DNA of 64,000 bases, taken from positions 62,001-126,000 of the forward strand of contig NZ_JASERL010000013.1 in NCBI RefSeq assembly GCF_030766935.1. Reading direction: 5' to 3'. Positions 15,977 to 23,580 of the stretch are shown here, one piece after another; position 1 is the stretch's first letter, and each line of letters begins with the position of its first letter. The translations under genes and the position numbers were made by a program. The notes under the pieces were generated by a model. It searched no databases and was not told where the DNA came from. It worked only from the letters and a program-made list of their open reading frames with translations. The DNA is from Streptomyces sp. KL109B. GTDB lineage: Bacteria; Actinomycetota; Actinomycetes; Streptomycetales; Streptomycetaceae.

Positions 15977-16480
15977 TCAGCCCTGCTCGGCGAGCAGCCG
16001 GTCCGCGATCTCCTCGATCCGCTCGCGCAGCCCCTCCTGGCTCTTGCCGCCGTGCAGGATCTCGCCGCCGATCTCGTACGTCGGCGTACCCGTCACGCCG
16101 ATCACCTTGCCCTCGGCCTGGTCGGCGTCGACGATCAGGATGTGCCGGCCGTCGATCAGCGCGGTGTCGAACTCCTCGGCGTCCAGGCCGAGTTCGCCCG
16201 CCACCTCGACGAGGAACTTCTCGCCCCTGCGGTCGAACTCCTCGACGCGCCCGAGTACGGCCTCCACGTACGGCCACCCCTTGCCCTGCGCGAACGCCTC
16301 CTCGGCGGCCTGCGCACCGGCGAAGGAGTGCTTGTGCTTCTCCAGCGGGAAGTGCCGCAGGCGCAGCTCGATGCGGTCGCCGTAGCGCTCCCGCAGCGCG
16401 CGGAGGTCGTCCAGGGCCGAGCGGCAGTCGGGGCACTGCAGCTCGCACCACACGTCAAGGATCGGGTTCGGGGCGTTCAT
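15977..16480 (-). CDS. DsbA-family thioredoxin-fold oxidoreductase
   Basis: A 167-aa cytoplasmic-looking protein with the thioredoxin fold of DsbA/FrnE type: active site C-P-D-C within C-E-L-Q-C-P-D-C near residues 12-19, an inserted helical domain (about 60-125) and the cis-Pro segment V-T-G-T-P-T-Y-E-I. There is no signal peptide, so it is probably a cytosolic disulfide or glutathione/mycothiol-linked oxidoreductase rather than a secreted DsbA. Its stop lies 1 nt beyond that of the convergent GNAT gene. The ATG is at 16478-16480. Confidence 0.88.
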   Translation of the reverse strand: MNAPNPILDVWCELQCPDCRSALDDLRALRERYGDRIELRLRHFPLEKHKHSFAGAQAAEEAFAQGKGWPYVEAVLGRVEEFDRRGEKFLVEVAGELGLDAEEFDTALIDGRHILIVDADQAEGKVIGVTGTPTYEIGGEILHGGKSQEGLRERIEEIADRLLAEQG

Positions 16481-16679
16481 GGGAGCAAGTCTCCCAGGAC
16501 CGCACGCCGCGCCCCAACACGGACCTGCGCCTCCAACCTGGACCTCCGGAGGAGCCGCGACCCCGAGATGTCCCCCAGATGTGGCCGAGCCCGGCCCCGG
16601 GCGTGGCCCGCGGACCCCCGGCCGGTGCAGGATGTAAGGGGGCGAAGCGCCCCACGCTGTCCGAACTCGGGAGGACCGG

Positions 16680-17105
16680 ATGATTGCCGAGACCGTGTGT
16701 TCCGCCGTAGCCGTGGCGGGCCTGGGCATCGCCGGGGTTCTCGCCTTCCGCAAGCGGTTCCTCAAGGCCGCCCGTACCGCCGCGTACGCCCTGGTCCCGC
16801 TGGGCCTGGTGATGACGGGCGCGGTCGAGTGGGCGGTGGACACGGCGTTCAGCCCGACCGCCTGGGCCGGCTTCGGCGTGCTCGGCGGGGCGTGGCTGCT
16901 GTTCATGGGCACGCGGGCCGTCGAGCGGCGCCGCGGCGTGGGCGGCAGGCGCAAGGAGCCAGAGGCGGTCGCCCCCGCGGCGTCGGCGCCCTCGCTCGGC
17001 GAGAGCCGGCGACCCGCACCGGCGGCCCAGCCGAAGCAGCCGAAGGCCGAGCCCGCCGAGGACTTCAGCGACATCGAGGCGATCCTCAAGAAGCACGGAA
17101 TCTGA
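16680..17105 (+). CDS. Small membrane protein of unknown function (141 aa)
   Basis: A 141-aa protein with three predicted membrane helices (about 2-22, 32-52 and 60-78) and a cytosolic tail rich in Ala, Pro, Arg and Lys, ending in an acidic amphipathic segment (D-F-S-D-I-E-A-I-L-K-K-H-G-I). Such a short conserved tail often docks a partner. ATG at 16680 follows GGGAGGA by 5 nt. I do not know the family by name; it looks like an actinobacterial conserved hypothetical. Confidence 0.75.
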   Translation: MIAETVCSAVAVAGLGIAGVLAFRKRFLKAARTAAYALVPLGLVMTGAVEWAVDTAFSPTAWAGFGVLGGAWLLFMGTRAVERRRGVGGRRKEPEAVAPAASAPSLGESRRPAPAAQPKQPKAEPAEDFSDIEAILKKHGI

Positions 17106-17112
17106 CGTCAAC

Positions 17113-17129
17113 GCACGCGGGACGCGTGC
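17113..17129 (+). terminator. Short hairpin after the 141-aa membrane protein
   Basis: GCACGCG and CGCGTGC pair around GGA, 8 nt past the stop. A weaker terminator candidate. Confidence 0.5.
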
Positions 17130-17212
17130 TGTCACGGGTCTCGGCCAACTACCCCTCAAAAGTGGCGTATTGAGCGCCCGTCAGCCGTGAAGTAGGTCAT
17201 CATCGCGGCGAG

Positions 17213-17437
17213 ATGCTGGACACACCGCAGCTGCCCGACCAGCTGGACGCCGACCAGGGGCAGGCGCCCCAGCTCCCCAGCGAGCCCGCGCCGCCCACAC
17301 CCGTACCGACCGAGAAGCAGGCGGACAGGCAGCGCGGCTGCCTCTTCGCGCTCTCCCAACCCCCGCTGATGATCTTCCTGGGGGTGATCGGCAGCCTGCT
17401 CCTCATGGCCGCGCTGCACGACCTGCTCCTCCTGTGA
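17213..17437 (+). CDS. Small tail-anchored membrane protein (74 aa)
   Basis: A 74-aa protein with a Pro/Gln-rich N-terminal half and one C-terminal membrane helix (about 50-72), a tail-anchor layout. ATG at 17213 is preceded by CGGCGAG, a weak ribosome site. The stop codon lies inside the first copy of a 17-bp tandem duplication. Unknown function; coding status supported by codon use and helix. Confidence 0.55.
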   Translation: MLDTPQLPDQLDADQGQAPQLPSEPAPPTPVPTEKQADRQRGCLFALSQPPLMIFLGVIGSLLLMAALHDLLLL

Positions 17438-17455
17438 ACCTGCTCCTCCTGTGAA
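17422..17455 (+). repeat. 17-bp tandem duplication spanning a stop codon
   Basis: CCTGCTCCTCCTGTGAA is present twice without gap at 17422-17438 and 17439-17455. The first copy contains the TGA stop (17435-17437) of the 74-aa membrane protein. A perfect copy implies a recent event. Confidence 0.9.
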
Positions 17456-17461
17456 AGGGCC

Positions 17462-17500
17462 GCCGCGGGCCCGCCGTCCTGAACGGTTTCAGCCCGCGGC
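17462..17500. terminator. Possible bidirectional terminator between convergent genes
   Basis: GCCGCGGGC at 17462-17470 pairs perfectly with GCCCGCGGC at 17492-17500 with a 21-nt loop. It covers the stop codon of the minus-strand gene. Confidence 0.5.
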
Positions 17501-18049
17501 TTCCTTGCGCCGCGCCCGATAGGCCGCGACATGCAGCCGGTTCCCGCAGGTACGGCTGTCGCAGTAGCGGCGCGAGCGGTTGCGGGACAGATCCACGAAC
17601 GCGTGCCGGCAGTCCGGCGCCTCGCAGCGCCGCAGCCGCTCCTGCTCCCCGGCGACCACGAAGAACGCCAGCGCCATCCCGCAGTCGGCCGCCAGATGGG
17701 CGGCGACGGAGGCGCCGGGCGCGAAGTAGTGCATGTGCCAGTCGTAGCCGTCGTGGTCCGTGAGACGCGGCGTGGTGCCCGCCTCTGCGACCAGCTCGTT
17801 GATCACCGCCGCCGCGACGCGCAGATCACTGGCCGCGAACACCGCCGCGAACCGCTCACGCACCGTGCGCACCGCACGAAGATCGTCTTCCGTGAGCACG
17901 CCGACTTCGCTGACATCGTTCCTTCGTACGAAATCCGTCAGCGCCGTCAGACTGGCGAGCCCGTCCGCCGTCGTCTCGCCGTCCGGTGTCGTGTTCACCA
18001 GATCGACCACGGTGTCCAGCGCGCACCGGGTGTCGTGGGTGATCAGCAC
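17489..18049 (-). CDS. CGNR zinc-finger / ABATE-domain protein
   Basis: A 186-aa protein. Residues about 8-140 match the ABATE (stress-induced) domain, and the C-terminus is the CGNR zinc finger: C-E-A-P-D-C-R-H-A-F-V-D, then R-R-Y-C and C-G-N-R-L-H-V-A-A-Y-R-A-R. The finger is thought to bind DNA, so it is probably a transcription regulator. The GTG at 18047-18049 was chosen since GGGAGCG lies 5 nt upstream and homologous sequence begins about there; the longer frame adds an Arg-rich piece without family features. Confidence 0.85.
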   Translation of the reverse strand: MLITHDTRCALDTVVDLVNTTPDGETTADGLASLTALTDFVRRNDVSEVGVLTEDDLRAVRTVRERFAAVFAASDLRVAAAVINELVAEAGTTPRLTDHDGYDWHMHYFAPGASVAAHLAADCGMALAFFVVAGEQERLRRCEAPDCRHAFVDLSRNRSRRYCDSRTCGNRLHVAAYRARRKEAAG

Positions 18050-18294
18050 GATTCGCTCCCTGGCCTGGGGTAGGGCTGCTGCCCGCCGATGCCGCACGAG
18101 CCTAGTCCCTGCGGGCCTCCCGGAACGCACCTGCGCCGCCACCGTGGAAACTCCCACGGCGACGGCGCCGGTGTATGCCGTATGCGGTTGTCCCGACCGT
18201 GATGCCGTGCCGTCTCCCCGAGTGGACGGCACGGCACGCTCTCGCGCTGCTCACGCCGACTGGGTGCCGGCGAGGGCCTCCTGGATCCGCGGCG

Positions 18295-18708
18295 CTAGCT
18301 TTCCGCGAGGATGTGCGAGAGCTCCTGGTCGAGGTCGAAATGGCGGTGCTCCGTGCCGGGTGGCACGGCGGCGTCCGTCCGCTTGAGGAACGACTCCAGG
18401 GCCCGCGCCGGGGCTTCGAGCAGAGCCTCTCCCTCGGGTGAGCTCAGGGCGATGCAGACAACGCCCTGACCGTGGCTGCGGGACGGCCAGACTCGGACGT
18501 CTCCGGTGCCGGTCGGCCGATGGAGGCCTTCGGCGAGGAGGTCGCGGGCAAACACCCATTCGACTGTTTCCTCGGCTCCGGTGTGGAAGGTGGCGTGCAC
18601 GGCATAGGGATCGGCCGTGTCATACCGCAGTCCTGCGGGAACGGGCAGGGAGGACTCGCTCGACACAACGAGGCGCAGGTGCAGCTCGCAGCTGACCGTG
18701 GTGTTCAT
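18295..18708 (-). CDS. ssgB: Sporulation-specific cell division protein SsgB
   Basis: A 137-aa SALP protein, exactly the size of SsgB. It starts M-N-T-T-V-S-C-E-L-H-L-R-L-V-V and includes S-L-P-V-P-A-G-L-R-Y-D and W-V-F-A-R-D-L-L-A-E-G-L, nearly invariant among Streptomyces SsgB proteins as I remember them. SsgB is the archetype of the family: it sits with SsgA at future septum sites in aerial hyphae and recruits FtsZ, so it is needed for sporulation. The ATG at 18706-18708 has a weak ribosome site. It has its own promoter region on the minus strand (see the site at 18767-18793) and points away from the PGPGW membrane protein. Confidence 0.95.
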   Translation of the reverse strand: MNTTVSCELHLRLVVSSESSLPVPAGLRYDTADPYAVHATFHTGAEETVEWVFARDLLAEGLHRPTGTGDVRVWPSRSHGQGVVCIALSSPEGEALLEAPARALESFLKRTDAAVPPGTEHRHFDLDQELSHILAES

Positions 18709-18766
18709 AAGCGCCAGGGCCTTTCGCTCAGTGTGCGCTCGGGGATTCGCACGTCGGCGAAATCGA

Positions 18767-18793
18767 CATGCCACCTACGGTGCCGTTGTAAAC
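18767..18793 (-). promoter_or_regulatory. Possible sigma-H/SigB-type promoter of ssgB
   Basis: On the minus strand GTTTAC (18788-18793) and GGCATG (18767-18772) are 15 nt apart, resembling the GTTT-n(14-16)-GGGTAT pattern of SigB-like factors, and lie 59 nt before the start. ssgB of S. coelicolor is reported to depend on SigH. The -10 match is only partial. Confidence 0.4.
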
Positions 18794-18898
18794 CCCTCTG
18801 AGTGTTTTGAGCGTCTTTAGGTAGCTCGTGTGGCCGAGTCTTTCTTATGGAGGAACGCCCATTCCGGTGACGCGAAACGGTCCGGTAGGTTTGAGTCC

Positions 18899-19372
18899 AT
18901 GAATACGGGGAGTGACAAGGGGGCCAAGGGGCCCGAGGCGCCGGAGACGACCGAACCGAGCACCGCCGGGGCGGGTTCCGAGGGTGCGGACGCCGAGGCG
19001 AAGCCGCTGGGCTCGCGGGCTCCGGGGTTCATCCAGGCCCGCAGGACGCTGCACCTGAGCTGGCAGGTCGGGGTCTTCATCGTCGGGCTCGCGGTCGTGG
19101 TGGGCGGCGTGATCATGCTGCCGCTGCCGGGGCCCGGCTGGCTGGTGATCTTCGGCGGCATGGCGATCTGGGCGACCGAGTTCGTCTGGGCGCAGCTGGT
19201 GCTGCGCTGGACGAAGCGGAAGGTCACGGAGGCCACGCAGCGCGCGCTGGACCCGAAGGTGCGACGGCGGAACATCATCCTGACCACGATCGGAGTGGTG
19301 ATCATCGCCGTGCTCGGCGGGGTCTACGTCTGGAAGTTCGGGCTCGAGATGCCGTGGAACATCAAGCAGTGA
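18899..19372 (+). CDS. PGPGW (TIGR02611-type) transmembrane protein
   Basis: A 157-aa protein with an acidic, Gly/Ala-rich N-terminal 50 residues, two membrane helices (about 53-75 and 78-97) around the signature L-P-L-P-G-P-G-W-L-V-I-F-G-G, then a basic loop and a third helix (about 125-147). This is the actinobacterial PGPGW family, function unknown. The ATG at 18899 is 7 nt after TAGGTT (18886-18891), a leaderless arrangement; a GTG at 18830 would add 23 residues of non-family sequence. Confidence 0.8.
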   Translation: MNTGSDKGAKGPEAPETTEPSTAGAGSEGADAEAKPLGSRAPGFIQARRTLHLSWQVGVFIVGLAVVVGGVIMLPLPGPGWLVIFGGMAIWATEFVWAQLVLRWTKRKVTEATQRALDPKVRRRNIILTTIGVVIIAVLGGVYVWKFGLEMPWNIKQ

Positions 19373-19435
19373 CCGAGGGCGGCGCAGAGTGGTCCCAGGC
19401 ACCCCCTGACATGGGGTAATGTTCTTCCTGCGCCC

Positions 19436-19507
19436 GGGCGATTAGCTCAGTGGGAGAGCGCTTCGTTCACACCGAAGAGGTCACTGGTTCGAACCCAGTA
19501 TCGCCCA
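19436..19507 (+). tRNA. tRNA-Val (CAC), copy 1
   Basis: Acceptor GGGCGAT/ATCGCCC, discriminator A, anticodon loop TTCACAC (anticodon CAC), no encoded CCA. Identical over its whole length to the copy at 26889-26960; the identity extends to 81 bp (19433-19513). Confidence 0.97.
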
Positions 19508-19513
19508 CCCGGA

Positions 19514-19552
19514 CCGAGAGCCCCGGAGACATCGAGTCTCCGGGGCTCTCGG
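19514..19552 (+). terminator. Terminator of tRNA-Val copy 1
   Basis: A 17-bp perfect stem, CCGAGAGCCCCGGAGAC paired with its complement around ATCGA, followed at once by CGTTTTTC. It directly follows the tRNA. Confidence 0.93.
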
Positions 19553-19612
19553 CGTTTTTCGTGGCCGACCTGCGCCTTCGAACCGCTTCGACGTCAATCT
19601 TTGTCCGAACTG

Positions 19613-19641
19613 TTGACGCACCCCCCACCCGTCTCTACTTT
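19613..19641 (+). promoter_or_regulatory. Promoter of the rhamnogalacturonan ABC/lyase operon
   Basis: TTGACG at 19613-19618 and TACTTT at 19636-19641 are separated by exactly 17 nt, a near-consensus vegetative promoter. The expected start, about 19648, lies at the edge of the AAGCGCTT palindrome. Confidence 0.7.
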
Positions 19642-19647
19642 TGCTCG

Positions 19648-19659
19648 GCAAGCGCTTAC
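19648..19659 (+). promoter_or_regulatory. LacI-family operator overlapping the transcription start
   Basis: GGCAAGCGCTTACC centres on the palindrome AAGCGCTT (19650-19657), close to the operator pattern of many LacI-type sugar repressors. Its place at +1 to +10 fits repression. No LacI gene lies in the window. Confidence 0.6.
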
Positions 19660-19695
19660 CTAAAACGATTCAATGCGCAGGTGGAGGGGCTGGCT

Positions 19696-21018
19696 GTGCC
19701 GATGAACAGGGATCTTGGTCGAAGAGGGCTGCTGAAGGCGACGGGGGCGTCGGTCGCCGCGCTCGGTCTGACGGCGGCCGGGTGCGGTGGTGACGGTGGG
19801 TCAGGAGACGCCGGGAACGCGGACGGTCCGGCGACCCTGAGGTTCGCCTGGTGGGGCGGCGAACCGCGCGCCGTGAAAATGAAGAAGGCGATCGCGCTCT
19901 TCGAGAAGAAGAATCCGAAGATCAAGATCAAGCCCGAATTCACCGATTACCAGGCATTCTGGGAGAAGTTCCAGACGCAGGCCTCGGGCGGAAATCCTCC
20001 GGATGTATTCCTCAACTCCGTTGCCTTCCTCGCCAAGTACGACAAGCGCGGAGTTCTGCTCGACCTCAAGTCCCAGGTGGACGCGGGAAATCTGAGCCTG
20101 AAGAACTTCCGGGGCGGCGTCGAGGCGGCGGGTCAGGTCGAGGGCGGCAAGCAGGTCGCGGTTCCGGTCGGCGCCAACACCATGTCGCTCGTCATCGACA
20201 AGAAGGCGTGGGCCAAGGCGGGCGTGGAGCCGAAGTTCGGCTGGACCTGGGACGAGTACTTCAAGGCGCTCCAGACCATCCAGGACAAGCTGAAGATCGC
20301 GGGCGACACCGGCTACGCCGGCGTCATGTACCTCTACGACCCGTACCTGAGGCAGAACGGAAAGGCCTTCTTCAAGGACGGCAAACTCGGCTTCACCGAG
20401 GACGATCTGACGCAGTGGTGGACCGACTACTACAAGCGCGTGAAGTCCGGGATCGTCGCCGACCCCAAGAAGATCGAGCAGGTCAAGCCCAAGTCCGGGC
20501 TCTCCGCCGGGCTCGCGGCGAGTGAGTTCGTCTGGGACAACTTCTCGGTGCGCTACGAGGGCGAGGGCGACTCCGACTACGGGCTCGCGCCGATCCCGAC
20601 CTCCGACGGCAAGGGCACCGGCCAGTACCTCGGCTCGCTGATGCTGTCGATCTCCACCAAGTGCAAGGCCCAGGCGCAGGCCGCCAAGTTCATCGACTTC
20701 ATGGTCCACGACCCGGAAGTCGGCGAGATCCTCGGCTACGACATGGGTGTGCTCGCGACGCAGGAGCAGTTCGACGCGTACAAGCCGGGCGCAGAGTCCG
20801 ACAAGGCGGTCGCCGAGGCCAACAAGGGCATCGCCGCGTACGAGACCGAGGTCGACAAGGCCGGGGTGCTCGGCAAGATCACGCCGCACCCGTCGGGCGC
20901 GGATGTCGTCGAGGCCGCCTTCCTGCGTATCGCCGGAGACGTGGCCAACGGCAAGCAGAAGGTTCCGGCTGCGGTGCAGCAGTTCTTCAGCGAGGCCGAA
21001 GCGGCCTTCCAGGCCTGA
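19696..21018 (+). CDS. Sugar ABC transporter substrate-binding lipoprotein
   Basis: A 440-aa extracellular solute-binding protein (family 1). The N-terminus combines a twin-arginine motif (G-R-R-G-L-L-K) with a lipobox (L-T-A-A-G-C, cysteine near residue 30), so it is exported folded and lipid-anchored. The body has the usual L-R-F-A-W-W-G-G start, N-P-P-D-V-F at the hinge and F-V-W-D-N-F. GTG at 19696 is 6 nt after GGTGGAGGGG; ATG at 19702 is an alternative. The permeases and lyase downstream suggest the ligand is an oligosaccharide from rhamnogalacturonan; this is inference. A much longer open frame running back through the tRNA is not coding. Confidence 0.9.
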   Translation: MPMNRDLGRRGLLKATGASVAALGLTAAGCGGDGGSGDAGNADGPATLRFAWWGGEPRAVKMKKAIALFEKKNPKIKIKPEFTDYQAFWEKFQTQASGGNPPDVFLNSVAFLAKYDKRGVLLDLKSQVDAGNLSLKNFRGGVEAAGQVEGGKQVAVPVGANTMSLVIDKKAWAKAGVEPKFGWTWDEYFKALQTIQDKLKIAGDTGYAGVMYLYDPYLRQNGKAFFKDGKLGFTEDDLTQWWTDYYKRVKSGIVADPKKIEQVKPKSGLSAGLAASEFVWDNFSVRYEGEGDSDYGLAPIPTSDGKGTGQYLGSLMLSISTKCKAQAQAAKFIDFMVHDPEVGEILGYDMGVLATQEQFDAYKPGAESDKAVAEANKGIAAYETEVDKAGVLGKITPHPSGADVVEAAFLRIAGDVANGKQKVPAAVQQFFSEAEAAFQA

Positions 21019-21064
21019 CAAGAACCCCTACGTTCCCGAAGGTTCCCGAGGGGAAAACAGCACC

Positions 21065-22021
21065 ATGTCGCTCGTCAAGGACGCCACAGTCCTGACCGAC
21101 GAGGTGAACGTTGTCCGACCCGTCGCACAGAAGCGACGGGGACGGCGCGACAACCTCGCCGGCTATCTGTTCATGTCGCCGTGGCTCGCGGGGTTCCTGC
21201 TGCTCACGGCGGGGCCGATGATCGCCTCGCTCTACTACGCGTTCACGGACTACAACCTGTTCGCGGCGCCCAAGTGGGTCGGCCTGCACAACTTCACGAC
21301 CATGTTCGACGACCCGCGCTGGCAGAAGTCCGTGCAGGTCACCCTCAAGTACGTGGTCATCGGCACCCCGTTGAAGCTGCTGCTCGCCCTCGGCGTGGCC
21401 CTGCTGCTCAACCAGAGCCGCCGCGGCCAGGGCCTGTACCGGGCCGCGTTCTACGCCCCGTCGCTGATCGGGGCCAGCGTCTCGGTCGGCTTCGTATGGC
21501 GGGCGATCTTCTCCGACAACGCCGTCGTCGACAAAGGGCTCGGCTCGCTGGGCCTGAACCTCGGAGGCTGGATCGGGGACCCCGACCTCATCCTCTACTC
21601 GCTCGTCGCGCTCACCGTCTGGCAGTTCGGCGCTCCCATGGTCATCTTCCTGGCCGGGCTCAAGCAGGTGCCGCGCGAGCTGTACGAGGCCGCCGCCGTG
21701 GACGGGGCCGGGCCGCTGCGCAGGTTCTGGAGCATCACCCTGCCGATGATTTCCCCGGTGCTCTTCTTCAACGTCCTGCTGGAGTCGATCCACTCGTTCC
21801 AGATCTTCGGATCCGCGTACGTCGTCTCCAACACCTTCTGCGGACCGTCCGACGCCACCCTCGTCTACACCTGCTACCTGTACCAAAAGGGCTTCCAGCA
21901 GTCCCAGATGGGCTTCGCCGCCGCGATGGCCTGGATGCTGCTGCTCGCCGTCGCGCTCGTCACCGCCGTCCTGTTCTGGTCCCAGAAGAAGTGGGTGCAC
22001 TACGAGGAGGACGTCAAGTGA
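21065..22021 (+). CDS. Carbohydrate ABC transporter permease (MalF type)
   Basis: A 318-aa inner-membrane protein with six predicted helices. The conserved cytoplasmic EAA loop reads Y-E-A-A-A-V-D-G-A-G-P-L-R-R-F-W-S-I-T-L-P. It would pair with the next gene to form the channel. ATG at 21065 is 46 nt after the binding-protein stop, with GAGGGGAA upstream. Resembles the UgpA/LplB class. Confidence 0.93.
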   Translation: MSLVKDATVLTDEVNVVRPVAQKRRGRRDNLAGYLFMSPWLAGFLLLTAGPMIASLYYAFTDYNLFAAPKWVGLHNFTTMFDDPRWQKSVQVTLKYVVIGTPLKLLLALGVALLLNQSRRGQGLYRAAFYAPSLIGASVSVGFVWRAIFSDNAVVDKGLGSLGLNLGGWIGDPDLILYSLVALTVWQFGAPMVIFLAGLKQVPRELYEAAAVDGAGPLRRFWSITLPMISPVLFFNVLLESIHSFQIFGSAYVVSNTFCGPSDATLVYTCYLYQKGFQQSQMGFAAAMAWMLLLAVALVTAVLFWSQKKWVHYEEDVK

Positions 22022-22890
22022 CCACCGTTACGCAGGAGTCGGTGCGGAGTGCCAATCCGCGGGGGCGCACCGGGTCCGTCGTCTGGCACGTCTTCGCGCT
22101 CGCCGTGCTGTGTGTCGTCCTCTACCCCGTCGTCTGGGTGATCGGCGCCGCCTTCAAGCCGGGCAAGAAGATCGTCGGCTCGCTCGACCTCTTCCCGGCC
22201 GACCCCATCCTCGACAACGTCAAGGGCCTCGCCGACGGCATCGCCGGCATCTCCATCAGCACCTTCTTCACCAACTCGCTGTTCTACGCGGGCATGGCGG
22301 TCGTCGGCGTCGTCATCTCCAGCTCGCTCACCGCGTACGCCTTCGCGAAGATCCAGTTCCGGGGCCGGAACCTGCTCTTCACGCTGATGATCGGCACCCT
22401 GCTGCTGCCGTACCACGTGCTGCTCATCCCGCAGTACGTGATGTTCCAGAAGCTCGAACTCATCAATACGTACGTGCCGCTGCTCGCGGGCAAGTTCCTC
22501 GCCACGGAGGCGTTCTTCGTCTTCCTCATGGTGCAGTTCATGCGCGGGCTGCCGCGCGAACTGGACGAGGCCGCCCGGCTGGACGGCTGCGGACACCTGC
22601 GGATCTACTGGTCGATCGTGCTGCCGCTGTGCCGGCCCGCCCTCATCACCAGCGCGATCTTCACGTTCATCAACGCCTGGAACGACTTCATGGGCCCGCT
22701 GATCTACCTCAACGAGCCCTCCAAATACACCGTCTCGCTCGGCCTGATGATGTTCCGCGACCAGCAGGGCATCTCCGACTACGGCGGTCAGATCGCCATG
22801 GCGATGATGGCGCTCATCCCGGTCATCGCCTTCTTCATGGCCTTCCAGCGCTATCTCATCGACGGCATGGCCACGTCGGGGCTCAAGTGA
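22018..22890 (+). CDS. Carbohydrate ABC transporter permease (MalG type)
   Basis: A 290-aa partner permease with six helices and the EAA loop L-D-E-A-A-R-L-D-G-C-G-H-L-R-I-Y-W-S-I-V-L-P. Its GTG start overlaps the stop of the preceding permease by four bases (GTGA), so the two are translationally coupled. No ATPase gene is present in the operon; in Streptomyces such importers usually share the MsiK ATPase encoded elsewhere. Confidence 0.93.
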   Translation: MTTVTQESVRSANPRGRTGSVVWHVFALAVLCVVLYPVVWVIGAAFKPGKKIVGSLDLFPADPILDNVKGLADGIAGISISTFFTNSLFYAGMAVVGVVISSSLTAYAFAKIQFRGRNLLFTLMIGTLLLPYHVLLIPQYVMFQKLELINTYVPLLAGKFLATEAFFVFLMVQFMRGLPRELDEAARLDGCGHLRIYWSIVLPLCRPALITSAIFTFINAWNDFMGPLIYLNEPSKYTVSLGLMMFRDQQGISDYGGQIAMAMMALIPVIAFFMAFQRYLIDGMATSGLK

Positions 22891-23498
22891 GGGGCGGCGC
22901 GGTGCGAGGCGGGGCGCGGCGTGCGGCGCCGGTGGCCGAGTCGCGGCGGCGGGTCGGGTTCGCCGTGTTCGCCGAGTGCCTGCTCACCGGGGTGTGGATC
23001 GCGCTCGCGTCCGTGCCGGTCGTCACCGCTCCGGCCGCCTTCGCCGCCGGGGCCCGGCACCTGCGCCGCCGGATCGGTGAACAGACGGGCGGCTGGCGGG
23101 AGGTCGTGGCCGATGTCCGCCTCGCGGCGCGGCGGGGGTGGCTCGTCGGGCTGGCCGGAGTGGGCGCCGTGGCGGCCGTCTGGGTCGATCTGCGGGTCGC
23201 GCGGTCCGGGCTCCCGGGTGGCCGACTCGCCGCCGCAGTCGGTGTGTTCGCGCTCATCGGCGGCGCCGTGGTCGTACTGCGGGCCGCCGCCGTCTGGGAG
23301 CCGGGCCGCTCCTGGCGGGCGCTGCTCGGCGACGCCGCCCGGCGTACGGCACGGACCCCCGGCGGATCCCTGCTCCTCGTGTGCGGGATCGCGCTCGTCG
23401 TCCTCAGCGCCGAGTTCCTCACGCCGCTCGCGATCCCGGTCCTCGGCGTCCTCGCCGGGGCGGCGGTCGCCGTGGAGGAGCGCGGCCGGGCCCGCTGA
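22887..23498 (+). CDS. YesL-like (DUF624-type) membrane protein
   Basis: A 203-aa protein with about five predicted helices. The first helix and following loop (F-A-E-C-L-L-T-G-V-W-I-A-L-A-S-V-P-V-V-T, then A-P-A-A-F-A-A-G) fit the YesL/DUF624 pattern found beside sugar ABC permeases in pectin and rhamnogalacturonan clusters of Bacillus. GTG at 22887 overlaps the permease stop by four bases; GTG at 22902 is possible. Role unknown, perhaps an accessory of the importer. The family call is moderate because the sequence is divergent. Confidence 0.6.
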   Translation: MRGGAVRGGARRAAPVAESRRRVGFAVFAECLLTGVWIALASVPVVTAPAAFAAGARHLRRRIGEQTGGWREVVADVRLAARRGWLVGLAGVGAVAAVWVDLRVARSGLPGGRLAAAVGVFALIGGAVVVLRAAAVWEPGRSWRALLGDAARRTARTPGGSLLLVCGIALVVLSAEFLTPLAIPVLGVLAGAAVAVEERGRAR

Positions 23499-23580
23499 TT
23501 CGGACCTCCCCCCACCCCCTTCGCGTACCCCCAACCCCCTTCTCGTACCGCTCGTTTGACATGCACGGAAAGGAACGACG

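Noticed and set aside
19450-19695. Upstream extension of the sugar-binding protein through the tRNA
   Set aside because: It covers the tRNA-Val gene, its terminator, and the operon promoter; no signal or ribosome site supports it.
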